In this document: piece after piece, positions 10,313 through 20,763 of the stretch
Layout of the letters: every line of letters begins with the position of its first letter
Numbering within the stretch: the stretch's first letter is position 1
NCBI GenBank assembly: GCA_030696085.1
Contig: JAUYNL010000099.1
Span: 22,790 to 86,789, forward strand
Direction: 5' to 3'
Length of the DNA stretch: 64,000 bases
DNA from: Luteolibacter sp.
GTDB taxonomy: Bacteria; Verrucomicrobiota; Verrucomicrobiia; Verrucomicrobiales; Akkermansiaceae
Translations under genes and position numbers: made by a program
Notes under the pieces: model-generated
The model's database searches: none
Told to the model about the DNA's origin: nothing
The model's input: the letters and a program-made list of their open reading frames with translations, nothing else

Positions 10313-11791
10313 ATGTCCGCGCCGAATCTCAGTGAAAAACTCCTCGCCTCGGTGTCGCGGGATTTTTTCCGGCCACTCACCCGGCCCTCGGCGGCGATTT
10401 ACGTCGATTGCGCGGAACGCCTGGCCGATGTCGCGGGCGAGGCCGGGCGCATTCCTCAATCGGAATCCATCGCCCTGATTCGCGAAATTCTTGCCGCCCA
10501 TCCGGACATCGTGCTCGCCGACGACGAAGGAGCGACCCTGCGCGATGCCCGCCAGCGGGCCGGACAGATTTTCAACCGCCTCTGCGATGCCAAATGGCTG
10601 GAAGATCAGCAGCTCGGCCTGCATGAACGCTGGACACTCGTTTCCCCCGGACTCCGGCCGCTGCTCCGGCTGCTGCGCGAACTCGCGGAGGATGAAATCG
10701 CCGAGTTGAAAACCTTCGCCGATACCGTGCGCGGCGTTTGCGAAACCCTCGAACGTCCCGGCATTCTGGATGCGCGCATTCAGGAACCGGACGCCCTCCG
10801 CGCCACCGTCACCGACGTCAACTCGCGCCTCGAAAGCGCGATCATCCAGCTCCACGGCGTGGAGAAACTCATCTCGCTTTTCGACCGCCGCCAGCGCCTC
10901 AGTGAGTCGCCGGCAGAAACCCTGCGCCTGCTCTACGCCGAGTTTGGCGCGGGCCAGCACATGGTTTGTTACGATGCACTCCGAAGAAACGGCCTGCTTC
11001 CCAGACTCCAGGTGCTGCGCTCGCAAGTCGCTGATCGCCGCGATGATCCGCTGGTCAAAGCGCGCCTCGCCCAAGGACTCGCCGACCACTATCACTGGGA
11101 TGAAACCGAGGCCTATCACCGTGCCGAGAAAACCCTGCGCGAGCTCGAACACCGGCTCGCCGCCATCCGCCACGTCGCCGATGCCATCGACGCCCGAATG
11201 GCATCGTTCAACCAGCTATCCCAACAACGCTACCGCTATCAGACCGAACTCCGCGGCCGCCGCCCGGAAATCGTCAAAGCCTATTGCGATGCCATCAACG
11301 CCGCCCACGAAGGCAGCCGTCTCGGCGCCATGCGCGAGACCTCGCCGGACTTCGCGCCGCTCATCCCCGAAGTCCGCTTCTTCTTCGGCACCGAATCACT
11401 CGCCCGCACCCGCCGGACCAAGGCTCCTGCGGATCTAACATTCGTAGGCGAGTCCGATGGCCATGACGAATCCGCAGCGGACACGCTCGCCTCCTTGCGC
11501 GAACGCCAGCGGCTCGCCCTCACTCCGCAACGCGCCGCCCGCCTCGTCGCGCGTCTGCTGCCGGGAAAAACCAGTTCTCTCTCCACCTCCGATTTCAACT
11601 CCGCGGATCTCGATGAAATGCTCGATCTGTTAGCCGTTGCCGCCTACGAACATGCCTTCACAGCCGATGGCAAACGCGTGAAATGGCGCGTCACCGGCCC
11701 CGGTAAAGACGCGGGTCTCACCCCCGAACAAATCCCCACCGACCCCCACGCCGCCTGGAACATCGATCGATTCACCATCCAGAAAATCTGA
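10313..11791 (+). CDS. jetA: Wadjet JetA / MksF-like kleisin (DUF3375)
   Basis: First gene of the four-gene jet operon; size and sequence character (long helical, SESPAETLRLLYAEFGAGQHMV) fit DUF3375. Start ATG 10313. Confidence 0.85.
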   Translation: MSAPNLSEKLLASVSRDFFRPLTRPSAAIYVDCAERLADVAGEAGRIPQSESIALIREILAAHPDIVLADDEGATLRDARQRAGQIFNRLCDAKWLEDQQLGLHERWTLVSPGLRPLLRLLRELAEDEIAELKTFADTVRGVCETLERPGILDARIQEPDALRATVTDVNSRLESAIIQLHGVEKLISLFDRRQRLSESPAETLRLLYAEFGAGQHMVCYDALRRNGLLPRLQVLRSQVADRRDDPLVKARLAQGLADHYHWDETEAYHRAEKTLRELEHRLAAIRHVADAIDARMASFNQLSQQRYRYQTELRGRRPEIVKAYCDAINAAHEGSRLGAMRETSPDFAPLIPEVRFFFGTESLARTRRTKAPADLTFVGESDGHDESAADTLASLRERQRLALTPQRAARLVARLLPGKTSSLSTSDFNSADLDEMLDLLAVAAYEHAFTADGKRVKWRVTGPGKDAGLTPEQIPTDPHAAWNIDRFTIQKI

Positions 11792-11818
11792 ATCTCAAGC
11801 TCCAATCTCCAATCCCCC

Positions 11819-12442
11819 ATGTCCGATCCCCACTGGCCGCGATTCTGGCCCGATGTTCCTGAAGAAGACCGACCCGCGATCCGCGAGATCCTCGCCGAGT
11901 TGTTAGGGCGTGGCACACTCCTCGGCGGCAGCGGATCGGGCCGCGACCATTTCCTGCTCGCCCGCGACCATTATCGCGGCCACCTGAGCGACTACCTCGC
12001 GCCGCTCGGCCTCGAACTCATCATCGACGACGATTTCTCCCTGCTCCAAGCCCGTCCGCGCCCGGAGACCTGCCACTTGCTTTCTCACTTCACCAAGGAC
12101 GAAACGCTCGTCCTGCTCGTGCTTTGGCGCGTCTGGGACGATCACCGCACCAACGAAGCCGCCAGCGCCGTGATCCTGACGGTCGATGAACTCTGGACCC
12201 GCTTCCGCAACACCTTCGACAAGATCGATCCACCCGAGAAAACCCATCTCGATGCCTTGTTAGGACGCATGAAACGCCACCGCCTCATCCGCACCCACAA
12301 ACCGGAAGGCACAGTGCAACTCGGCGAGACGCTCATCGAAGTGCTGCCCAGCCTGCCCCGCGTGATTCCCTTCGACAGCCTTGAATCCTGCCTCGCCCGA
12401 GCCGCCCTCTATCAGCCCACCGAACCCACTCCGGAAGCCTGA
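11819..12442 (+). CDS. jetB: Wadjet JetB / MksE-like (DUF4194)
   Basis: Position and size; DEDRPAIREILAELLGRGTLL... and winged-helix-like C terminus. Confidence 0.85.
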   Translation: MSDPHWPRFWPDVPEEDRPAIREILAELLGRGTLLGGSGSGRDHFLLARDHYRGHLSDYLAPLGLELIIDDDFSLLQARPRPETCHLLSHFTKDETLVLLVLWRVWDDHRTNEAASAVILTVDELWTRFRNTFDKIDPPEKTHLDALLGRMKRHRLIRTHKPEGTVQLGETLIEVLPSLPRVIPFDSLESCLARAALYQPTEPTPEA

Positions 12443-12443
12443 C

Positions 12444-15400
12444 ATGTCCACCCGCGTCCACCTCAGCCGCATCCTTGCCATCAACTGGTATGGCTACCGC
12501 CGTTTCATCGATATCACCGGTCTCTCCCTCATCACCGGGGCCAATGGCTCGGGCAAGAGCGTGCTGCTCGACCTGATCCAGTTCGTCCTGTTAGGCGAGG
12601 CGCTCAGCCGTTTCAACAAGGCAGCCGCCGGAGCCGGCGGCGGACGTTCACTACGCGGCTACTGCCTGTGCGACACGAACACCCAGGGCAATGACGGACA
12701 GGAGCGCTACCTGCGCCCGTCCGGAGTCACGCTCGCCGGCCTCGAATTTGCTTGGCCGCTGGCAAAAGGTGAGGAATCCCCGCGCCGCGAAACGTGGGGC
12801 GCGCGCATCGAATACGAAGGCCCCACCGCCAAGGCGCGCACGCTCTGGTTCACCGTGCCGAATCGCCTCGAACGCGAGGATTTCCTCAGCCGAGATCTCG
12901 ATCCGGACGCCGTCGCCTTCATGTCCGAGGACGAGTTCCGCGTGCATGTGAAACGCGATCTCGGAGGCGAAGTCTTTGATCGCCAGGCTTCTTATCTCGA
13001 CGAAATGGGATCGCGCGGCCACCTCGGTTTCGACCGCGTGCAGATGAATAAAACCCTGCCAAACTCGATGGCCTTCCAACCGGTCGAGTCGTTCGAAAAA
13101 TTCATCCGTGATTATTTGTTAGAACCGGGTCTGCCCGATGTGAAGGCCGTGCGCGCCAGCGTGGATGCCCACCGCCGCGCCCAGGAGCGGTTGGAGAAAA
13201 TGCACGACCAGCATGCCCGGCTGGCCCGCATCGGCGCGCTGCATCGGGAATACCGCGAGGCCCGCCGCGATGCGCGCATGCACTCGCACCTGCACGAGGC
13301 GCTGGCCCACGAGCAGAAGCTCGAAGCACTCACGGAACGGCGCAACCAGCTCGATGTACTGCGCGATCACAACTCCGAGCAGCGCGCGGACTACGAGGCG
13401 GCGATCAGCGAACGCAACGAACTCGATTCCCAACTCGCAAAGATCCGCCTCGTCGCCGGCAATGACCTGCAAATCACCCGCCTCGCCGAAGACCGCAGCC
13501 ACCGCGAGGAGGTCGGCCGCGAACTCGACGCGCTCAAGGAGATCGAAAAATCCGCCCGCCAGTTCCTCCATGACCGCATCCGGTATTGGAAACAATGGCT
13601 GCGTCTCGGTAAGGAATTCGGCCTTGAGGAACCGGAAAACGCGAGCCCATGGCTCAAGCTCATGCAGGGTGCCGATGAGGCCGCCGCGCTGGATGCCGCC
13701 GCCCGCATGCCGCGCATCTATCAGGCGATGGTCAACGACGCCCGCGACCGGTTGCGGCCCGTGGAGGACAGGATCAAGGATCTCGAAAGCCGCGAGGCAA
13801 GACTCCGCCGCGAACTCGACGATCTCGATCACAAGGGCAGCGCCGCGCCGACGCCCTTGTTGGACGCATTGAAATCCCGTGGCCAGAAAGCAGACGCGCT
13901 TGGCCGGGTGATTGAAGTGAAGGCGGAAGCCGAGCCCTGGTGGCCACTGCTCGAAAGCCTGTTAGGAAACAAGCGCTCCGCCGTGCTTGCCGCCGATTTC
14001 AAAGCCGCCTGGGAACAAGCGCGCCGTCTCGGCCACATCGACGAGGTGCTCGTGCATCCCGATGAACTCGGCACCGCCCCGAAGAGCCCGAAACCGGGAA
14101 CGGTGACCGCGCTTTTCGAGACCTCACATGATCTCGCCTCAGCCTACCTCCACCATCTCTTTGGCGATGTCATCGCTGTCGAGTCGCCTGCGCAACTGGA
14201 ACTGCACCCGCGCGCGCTTTCCAAGGACGGCTGGTTCAAAGACCCGCCGCAGCGCCTGCATTTCCAGCCTGCGAAGGAGTTCACCATCGGCGAGGAAGGC
14301 CTGCGCCGCCTGCGCACGCTGCGCCAGGATGAACTCGCCGAGGTGAAGGAGGAACTCGCCATCCAACATCGCAGCCGCGAGGATTGGCGGACCTTTCTCC
14401 ATCGCGGCGAGCAATGGACACTCGACAAGGCCGAGCCGCCCGCAGGCAGTTCGAAACTCCGCGACCTGCCGCGACTCCGCAAGGAACTCGCCCAGCTCGA
14501 TGAAACCATCCGCCTGTTAGCCACACCCGAACGCGAGGAAACCGTGGAGAAACTCCGCGTCCTGGAGAAGACCTTCCAGGGCGTGATTGAACGCACCGGC
14601 CGACTGGCTAACAGCATCGAGAAATTCGCCCAACAGGAGCGCATGATGCTGGATGCCATCGCCGGCATGGAGGAGGAGGAACGCGCCGCCCTCATCAAAC
14701 GCCAGGCCAGCCGCGAATCGCTGGATGGAATCCGCGATTCGGAAATCGACGAGCTCATCGCCGCGGCGCGCAGCCAATTTCCCAAGTGGCAGCAACGCCT
14801 CGAAGCCGCCGCCGAAATGGCGCGCATCCGCGAATACGAGGCCGACAAGGCGCGCGAATCCCGCAACCTTGAACGCAGGGCACTGGCCGAAACCCATCCC
14901 GAAACCGCCGGGGCTTTTGATCCCGACGACGACGAAAACACCCGCTACGATGCGCGCCGCAGCGAGCTGGAATCCCACGAACTCGAAAAATACACCTCCG
15001 CCGCCGAAGACGCGCGCAAGGAATGGGAAGACCGGCTCCAACACCAGGTGCTCGATGTCCTTAAAGAGAAGTTGGACGAGGCGGAGCGCACGAAACGCGA
15101 GCTCAACCGCGCCATGGACCACGACATCGGCGGTTGGCGCTATCAGCTTTCGATGAAGGCGGACCGCAGCCACAGCGCGATCTGGACGCTGGTGGACAAG
15201 GGCCTCAACCCCGGCCTCGAACTCTTCGCCTCCGGCGCGAAGGAAGAGATCGAAAACGCCAAGGCCGCACTCATGGCCGCCATCGAAAACTCCGAAGACC
15301 CGCGCCAGCAGCGGGCGCTGGATTACCGTTACTATCATCACTGGGACATCCAGGCCACGCCCACCGGCAAGGGCGAAGGCGCGGCCATCTCGCTCAACCG

Positions 15401-15773
15401 CAACGCCAAGAAACAAAGCGGCGGAGAAAACCAGGCCCCGTTTTTCGTCGCCATGTTAGCCGCATTCCAACGCGTCTATGACCTCGGCCCGCGCGAATCA
15501 CGCAAGAACCTCGGCATCGTCATCATGGACGAGGCGTTTTCGAAACTCTCCGGTGATCGCATCGATGCCTGCCTCGAACTTGCCAGAAACTTCGGCCTGC
15601 AACTCATCATGGCCTTCCCGGAGGACCGCTTGCCGACGATGATCCAGCATGCTGAGACCGTCGTGCAATGCCGCGTAGAGCGCAGTTATGATGAAAAGAG
15701 CGGCCAGATCACCAATATCGAAAACTGGGTGGTCAAAGTGGACCGTGACAAGCTGGTGGAGGCCCTGTTATGA
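12444..15773 (+). CDS. jetC: Wadjet JetC / MksB-like SMC/Rad50-type ATPase
   Basis: Walker A GANGSGKS, long coiled coil, SGGENQAPFF signature, Walker B LGIVIMDEAFSKLS. Confidence 0.93.
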   Translation: MSTRVHLSRILAINWYGYRRFIDITGLSLITGANGSGKSVLLDLIQFVLLGEALSRFNKAAAGAGGGRSLRGYCLCDTNTQGNDGQERYLRPSGVTLAGLEFAWPLAKGEESPRRETWGARIEYEGPTAKARTLWFTVPNRLEREDFLSRDLDPDAVAFMSEDEFRVHVKRDLGGEVFDRQASYLDEMGSRGHLGFDRVQMNKTLPNSMAFQPVESFEKFIRDYLLEPGLPDVKAVRASVDAHRRAQERLEKMHDQHARLARIGALHREYREARRDARMHSHLHEALAHEQKLEALTERRNQLDVLRDHNSEQRADYEAAISERNELDSQLAKIRLVAGNDLQITRLAEDRSHREEVGRELDALKEIEKSARQFLHDRIRYWKQWLRLGKEFGLEEPENASPWLKLMQGADEAAALDAAARMPRIYQAMVNDARDRLRPVEDRIKDLESREARLRRELDDLDHKGSAAPTPLLDALKSRGQKADALGRVIEVKAEAEPWWPLLESLLGNKRSAVLAADFKAAWEQARRLGHIDEVLVHPDELGTAPKSPKPGTVTALFETSHDLASAYLHHLFGDVIAVESPAQLELHPRALSKDGWFKDPPQRLHFQPAKEFTIGEEGLRRLRTLRQDELAEVKEELAIQHRSREDWRTFLHRGEQWTLDKAEPPAGSSKLRDLPRLRKELAQLDETIRLLATPEREETVEKLRVLEKTFQGVIERTGRLANSIEKFAQQERMMLDAIAGMEEEERAALIKRQASRESLDGIRDSEIDELIAAARSQFPKWQQRLEAAAEMARIREYEADKARESRNLERRALAETHPETAGAFDPDDDENTRYDARRSELESHELEKYTSAAEDARKEWEDRLQHQVLDVLKEKLDEAERTKRELNRAMDHDIGGWRYQLSMKADRSHSAIWTLVDKGLNPGLELFASGAKEEIENAKAALMAAIENSEDPRQQRALDYRYYHHWDIQATPTGKGEGAAISLNRNAKKQSGGENQAPFFVAMLAAFQRVYDLGPRESRKNLGIVIMDEAFSKLSGDRIDACLELARNFGLQLIMAFPEDRLPTMIQHAETVVQCRVERSYDEKSGQITNIENWVVKVDRDKLVEALL

Positions 15774-16984
15774 ATCAACCCGCATGGCTCGCGGAACTGC
15801 ACCGCCAATGGCACGCCGCACGCGGCAGGCGCATTGCGGAAACCAGCCGGGCTTTCACACGGAATTGGGCGCGTTTGTTAGAAGATGCCGGCATCACCAG
15901 CGCCGAAAACCAGACAACGGCGGCGCGCGAGGCGGAAGCACTGGAAAAAGCGGGGAACTTGATCCTCAAGCGCCATCGCTACCGGCAGTATCTGGTCGAA
16001 CGCATCACTCTGCCGCTTGGCCGGGAGTCATGGTTGCAAGGTCTGTTCGGCGGCATCGCGAGTGTCGATTTGCAGGCAGCCTCCCTGGAAATCGTTTCGG
16101 AGTTTTACCAACGCGGGCATCAGCGGTTTCAGGACGAATGGGCGGCGCTCTGCGAATCCCTAACCATCGAGTTCTCATCCGCGCGCTCGCTGCGGCCGTT
16201 CACCTGGACTCATCCGGCAACGCTGCGCGGATTGTTGGAAACGACGGCGAAACTCAGCCAGCGCGAATGGCCGGTCGGCACGATGATTCGCACCGCCAGC
16301 GTGGAATGCGGCCTGGATTCCAAGGGCCTCGAACGGCACCAGAGGACTTTTGAAGCCGCACTCACGCGTTTGCTCGGGTCCGCCATGTCATTCAAATCGC
16401 TCGGCTTTGTCGCGGGTGATTCGCATGTCGAGCTGCACGGCCCGGTTTGCCTGCATTCCCCGGATGGCGGCAGCCATGACTTCGACGGACTGACCCACGT
16501 GCTCATCTCCGCCGCGGATCTCGCGCGTTGTTCCCGCATCACCACCACCGCGGATCGCCTGCTCAGCATCGAAAACCGTAAGACCACCTTCCGCCAATAC
16601 GCCGCCGCGAATACGGAGCGGCGCACGCTCATCGCAGCCACCTCGTTTCCCACTCCGGCTTTTCGCGATCTGCTGGAAAAACTGCCGATCGATCTGCCGC
16701 ACCATCATTTCGGCGATACCGATCCGGCGGGCTGGCACATCCTGCTCAAACTCCGCGAAGCCACGCCGCGCCATGTCGCGGCCTTCCAAATGAAGTGGCG
16801 TCCGTCCGCCACGCCGAGCCCGCTCACGCCTTATGACCGGAAACTGCTGCCGAAATTGCTGGATTCACCCCTTCTGGCCGACGTCCGGCCGGAGATCGCC
16901 ATGATTGTGGAAAAACAGGATCGCGGCGACTTCGAACAGGAAACGATCAAATCAAACGGACCGCATGCTTTTTGGAGAGCTTGA
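15770..16984 (+). CDS. jetD: Wadjet JetD / MksG nuclease (DUF3322/DUF2220, Toprim-like)
   Basis: Toprim-like FGDTDPAGWHILLKL motif; translationally coupled to jetC. Confidence 0.9.
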   Translation: MNQPAWLAELHRQWHAARGRRIAETSRAFTRNWARLLEDAGITSAENQTTAAREAEALEKAGNLILKRHRYRQYLVERITLPLGRESWLQGLFGGIASVDLQAASLEIVSEFYQRGHQRFQDEWAALCESLTIEFSSARSLRPFTWTHPATLRGLLETTAKLSQREWPVGTMIRTASVECGLDSKGLERHQRTFEAALTRLLGSAMSFKSLGFVAGDSHVELHGPVCLHSPDGGSHDFDGLTHVLISAADLARCSRITTTADRLLSIENRKTTFRQYAAANTERRTLIAATSFPTPAFRDLLEKLPIDLPHHHFGDTDPAGWHILLKLREATPRHVAAFQMKWRPSATPSPLTPYDRKLLPKLLDSPLLADVRPEIAMIVEKQDRGDFEQETIKSNGPHAFWRA

Positions 16985-18140
16985 GCACGTCGCCTGACTG
17001 CGGGGAAACGGCCGCGGAGGGATCGGTTAGTTTTTCACCGTTGAGCTGGACGGATCCGGAGGTGATGAATTGCTTGCGCAGCTCGCTGTTGGATTTTTCC
17101 AGATCGAACGCGGCCTTGAAGGCGCGGGCGGCGAGTGAAAGAACCGTTAGATCCGCGGGAAGATCACCGATGGACAGCTCCGGCAGGTCCGCGTGAACAA
17201 GGTCTTTTTTCGAGAAACGCGTGTCCCAGTCGGCACGCGCGGCGGCACCGGCTTCTTCGCCGTGGTAGCGGGCGGTGAGTTTCTCGGCGAGGGCCTTCTT
17301 GGCGTCCATCGGGTGGCCTGCGGGATCACGGGCCACGCCTAAGAGGAGAAGGTAATAACGGTCCATCAGCTCGTCGGACACGCTCATGAGCTTGCCGAAC
17401 ATTTCCTGCGGCGGATCGGACACGCCGATGTAGTTGCCATAGGATTTGGACATTTTCCGGACACCGTCGAGACCTTCGAGCAGCGGCAGCACCATGACGA
17501 CCTGCTGGGACTGGCCCTCCTCCTTCTGGAGGTCGCGGCCGACGAGGATGTTGAAGAGCTGGTCGGTGCCGCCGAGTTCGACATCGGCGCGGATTTCCAC
17601 CGAGTCCCAGCCCTGCATGATCGGGTATTGAAGTTCATGGAGACGGATTTCCTGACCGGCATCGAGTCGGTTTCGGAAGTCCTCGCGCTGGAGCATCTGC
17701 TGGAGGGTGACACGCGAGTTGAGCTTGAGGATTTCCTCATAACTCATCTTGCGGAACCAGTCGCCGTTGTAAACGATCTCGGTTTTGGACTTGTCGAGGA
17801 TCTTGAAGGCCTGGTCGGTGTAGGTTTCGGCGTTGGCGAGCACCTCGTCGCGGGTGAGCGGCGGGCGGGTGGCGGAGCGGCCGGAGGGATCGCCGACGGT
17901 GGCGGTGAAGTCGCCGATGAGCAGCACGGCCTGATGGCCTAACAACTGGAACTGCCGGAGTTTCTCCAGGGCCACGGTATGACCGAAGTGAATGTCCGGC
18001 GCGGTGGGATCGACACCGAGCTTGATCCTCAGCGGGCGCTTGTTTTTCACCGACTCGCGGAGTTTTTCGAGCAGTTCCTTTTCGGAGAGCACCTTGGCGG
18101 CACCGGCAGTGAGTTGGGCGAGTTGTTGTTCGGGAGACAT
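16947..18140 (-). CDS. tyrS: Tyrosine--tRNA ligase
   Basis: KLGVDPTAPDIHFGHTVALEKLRQFQ, KMSKSYGNYIGVSDPP, C-terminal S4-like domain. Confidence 0.95.
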   Translation of the reverse strand: MSPEQQLAQLTAGAAKVLSEKELLEKLRESVKNKRPLRIKLGVDPTAPDIHFGHTVALEKLRQFQLLGHQAVLLIGDFTATVGDPSGRSATRPPLTRDEVLANAETYTDQAFKILDKSKTEIVYNGDWFRKMSYEEILKLNSRVTLQQMLQREDFRNRLDAGQEIRLHELQYPIMQGWDSVEIRADVELGGTDQLFNILVGRDLQKEEGQSQQVVMVLPLLEGLDGVRKMSKSYGNYIGVSDPPQEMFGKLMSVSDELMDRYYLLLLGVARDPAGHPMDAKKALAEKLTARYHGEEAGAAARADWDTRFSKKDLVHADLPELSIGDLPADLTVLSLAARAFKAAFDLEKSNSELRKQFITSGSVQLNGEKLTDPSAAVSPQSGDVLKLSKKHAVRLI

Positions 18141-18158
18141 GGAGAGAGTTGAAAGTTT

Positions 18159-19760
18159 TCAGTTTTCAGTATTCAGCGAAGAAACCAGATGGAGTCTGAG
18201 GATGCGTTTGAGTTCCTCGGCGGCTGCGGGGCTGTCGGGAACGCTGTGATTGCAGGGGACGATCTTTTCCGAGGCGACAGGTGTGACATGTGAGGACCAG
18301 TACGGCACGACGCCGTCGCTGCTATCGGGGGTGTTGCACTTGCCGCGGTCACCGATGACGGAGTGGAAAACGATGTTCCGGGGGAGCGCGAGACGGTTGA
18401 GTGCGATAGTCGCGCGATTGGCGGGCGAAAGGCTGTTGATGGAGGTGGGCAGGCGCTGGGAGGGATCGTCGCCCTGGACCACGTCCCCCATGGCGAGCAT
18501 GGTGTTGTCGAACAGCTCGATGGTCAGGGTTTTGGGCAGGCGGATGAGTTTGGAGATCCAAACGGCGGGACGCAGGGTGGCCATCGGGCTGCCGCGGTGC
18601 GGGACGGCGAGGAAGACCACGCGTTCGGGCTCCGTGAGCGGCTGATAGAGGGCGGCGTTCCGGATGAGCTCGCGGGATTCGGCGCTCACCTTGAGTTGAT
18701 CGAGAGGCTTCGTGTAATTTGCGTCGTAGAACACGGATTTGGGATCGGTGACGCTGGAGCGGGTGATGAGGCCGCCCATGGAATGGGAGACGACGACCAT
18801 GCGGTTGAGGTTGCGGTCATGGCCCTTGGTGCGGGCGTAGGCGCAGGTCTCGCGCATGAGTTCGCGGAATTTCATGCTGCTGAAGATCCATGGATTTCCG
18901 GTCGGATAGTTGTAGAGCCAGATCTGATAGCGCCGGCGGAACCATGGCTCCGGCGCGAGTTCGTTGATCAGGTTCTTGAAGGCATCCGGACTGGAAACGA
19001 GGCCGTGGACGAAGACGACGGGGATTTTTTCCGGGTCGTAAGGGGTGATGAAATAGACACCGGACTCCTCCATGTAGCGGTCGGGAAGAATGACGTTCTG
19101 GATTTTGAGATCATCGAGTTCGCACATCTGCCAGTAGAAGGCGTTGGCGGCGGACCAATCGGCGGCCAGGGTGTGGGTGGCGGATCCGATCCTGGCATTA
19201 TCCTTCTTCCAACGCTTGGCGAATTGCCAGACAGGGGCACCGGGCCGATCAAAGGACAGGATGGCGGTGGCGCTGTAGGGCAGGCCGTTAGGCAGATGGT
19301 ATTTCTCGCGTTTCTGGCCGACGGGTGTGGTTTTCTTCCAACCGACGAGCGGAACGCCGACGCCATCAGTGGTCTTGTGGGCTCGCACGACCTTGCCATT
19401 GACGAGAGATGCGGGAAACAGGACGTCGAGATTCGCAAGATCCAGTTGTTCCGGGCCGGGAGCAGCGATGCGGGTGCCGATGGCCGCCGCCCGGGTGTTC
19501 CAACCGTTTGGCCCGCAGCGGAGTTGATCGAAGAGTTTGGCGACGGCCGCATTGTAGCGCGAGCGAGCCGGTTCCCACTCGCCCCGGCGTGCGGTATTTG
19601 CGAGGACGGCCCAGTTTTGGCGCGCCTCGTCAATGAGGGCTGCGGCAGGAGTGCGCGATTCCCGTGGGACGCGGTGGCATTGCGGCGGCTGGGGTGCCCC
19701 GCACTGGCAAAGCAGAACGGCGACAAACCAAGGGGCGATGCGTTGAAGAAGGACGGTCAT
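18159..19760 (-). CDS. Alpha/beta hydrolase (lipase/esterase-like)
   Basis: PVVFVHGLVSSPDAFKNLI and VVVSHSMGGLITR nucleophile elbow. Confidence 0.8.
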   Translation of the reverse strand: MTVLLQRIAPWFVAVLLCQCGAPQPPQCHRVPRESRTPAAALIDEARQNWAVLANTARRGEWEPARSRYNAAVAKLFDQLRCGPNGWNTRAAAIGTRIAAPGPEQLDLANLDVLFPASLVNGKVVRAHKTTDGVGVPLVGWKKTTPVGQKREKYHLPNGLPYSATAILSFDRPGAPVWQFAKRWKKDNARIGSATHTLAADWSAANAFYWQMCELDDLKIQNVILPDRYMEESGVYFITPYDPEKIPVVFVHGLVSSPDAFKNLINELAPEPWFRRRYQIWLYNYPTGNPWIFSSMKFRELMRETCAYARTKGHDRNLNRMVVVSHSMGGLITRSSVTDPKSVFYDANYTKPLDQLKVSAESRELIRNAALYQPLTEPERVVFLAVPHRGSPMATLRPAVWISKLIRLPKTLTIELFDNTMLAMGDVVQGDDPSQRLPTSINSLSPANRATIALNRLALPRNIVFHSVIGDRGKCNTPDSSDGVVPYWSSHVTPVASEKIVPCNHSVPDSPAAAEELKRILRLHLVSSLNTEN

Positions 19761-19917
19761 GGGCGGGGCGGGCGACAGAATGCCTTGCTGCGGCTGTCTG
19801 CCAAGTCCGGATAAACGGCCCGCCGGGCTGGCAGCACTGATTTTCCGGCGGGTCGGATGATTTTTGCCTTTCCATATTCACGGACTTCGATCCATTGTCG
19901 CGCCCGCCATTTAAAAT

Positions 19918-19993
19918 GGTGGTCGTAGTTCAATGGTAGAGCCCCAGATTGTGATTCTGGTTGTTGCGGGTTCGAGTCCCGTCGATCACCCCA
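19918..19993 (+). tRNA. tRNA-His (GTG)
   Basis: Acceptor stem GTGGTCG/CGATCAC with G-1:C73, anticodon stem-loop CCAGATTGTGATTCTGG, T-arm GCGGGTTCGAGTCCCGT, encoded CCA. Confidence 0.95.
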
Positions 19994-20057
19994 TCTTTCC
20001 CATCGGGATTCGAAGCCGGGTCCGGGAGGAAAAGGAGGAATTCAAGTCACACGACCA

Positions 20058-20756
20058 ATGCAGCCGCTGGAAAGCCGGATTCATTACAAATTTCGCAATT
20101 CGCTGCTTCTGGCGGAGGCACTCACGCATCCGAGCCTGGCGTATGAGTCGCAGAAGCCGCACTTCGACAACCAGCGGATGGAGTTTCTGGGGGATGCTGT
20201 CCTGCAGTTGATCGTCACGGAAGAATTGTTCCGCATGTTCCCGGACTTCACCGAGGGACGCCTCACCAAACTGCGCTCGCGCGTGGTTTCCCGCCGGGCG
20301 CTCGCCCGATTCGCCATGGCGATCCATCTCGGCGACTATGTCCTGCTCGGCAAGGGCGAGGAGGCCACAGGCGGCCGGCGGCGTCTCTCGACACTGGCGG
20401 ACGCCTTCGAGGCGCTGATCGGAGCGGTATATCTCGATTCAGGTCCCGACAAGGTGCGGGAACTGGTGCTGCGCTTGTTTGAGGCGGAAATCGGCAGCAT
20501 GGTTTTAAGCCCGGAGGAGCGGAATCCGAAAGGCGAATTGCAGGAATGCCTGCAGTCGATCCACCCCCAGGCCCCCGTCTATCGGATTGTCAGCGAGAGC
20601 GGGCCCGATCACCGGCGAGTATTCCAAGCCGAAGTTTCCTGGCGTGGCCTGGTGCTCGCAACGGGCAAGGGCAAGAGCAAGAAGGAAGCCGAAGCCCGTG
20701 CCGCCGCCGAGGCATTGCGCACGCGGCTGTGGGAGGACTCTGATCGGCCGGGATAA
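20058..20756 (+). CDS. rnc: Ribonuclease III
   Basis: ALTHPSLAYE, NQRMEFLGDAVLQLI signature, C-terminal dsRBD. Confidence 0.95.
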   Translation: MQPLESRIHYKFRNSLLLAEALTHPSLAYESQKPHFDNQRMEFLGDAVLQLIVTEELFRMFPDFTEGRLTKLRSRVVSRRALARFAMAIHLGDYVLLGKGEEATGGRRRLSTLADAFEALIGAVYLDSGPDKVRELVLRLFEAEIGSMVLSPEERNPKGELQECLQSIHPQAPVYRIVSESGPDHRRVFQAEVSWRGLVLATGKGKSKKEAEARAAAEALRTRLWEDSDRPG

Positions 20757-20763
20757 ACCCCGC

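Noticed and set aside
19800-19860. GC-rich inverted repeat (CCCGCCGG...CCGGCGGG) as a terminator
   Set aside because: Position relative to the minus-strand lipase gene and tRNA-His makes its function unclear; no strong U-tract directly after the stem.
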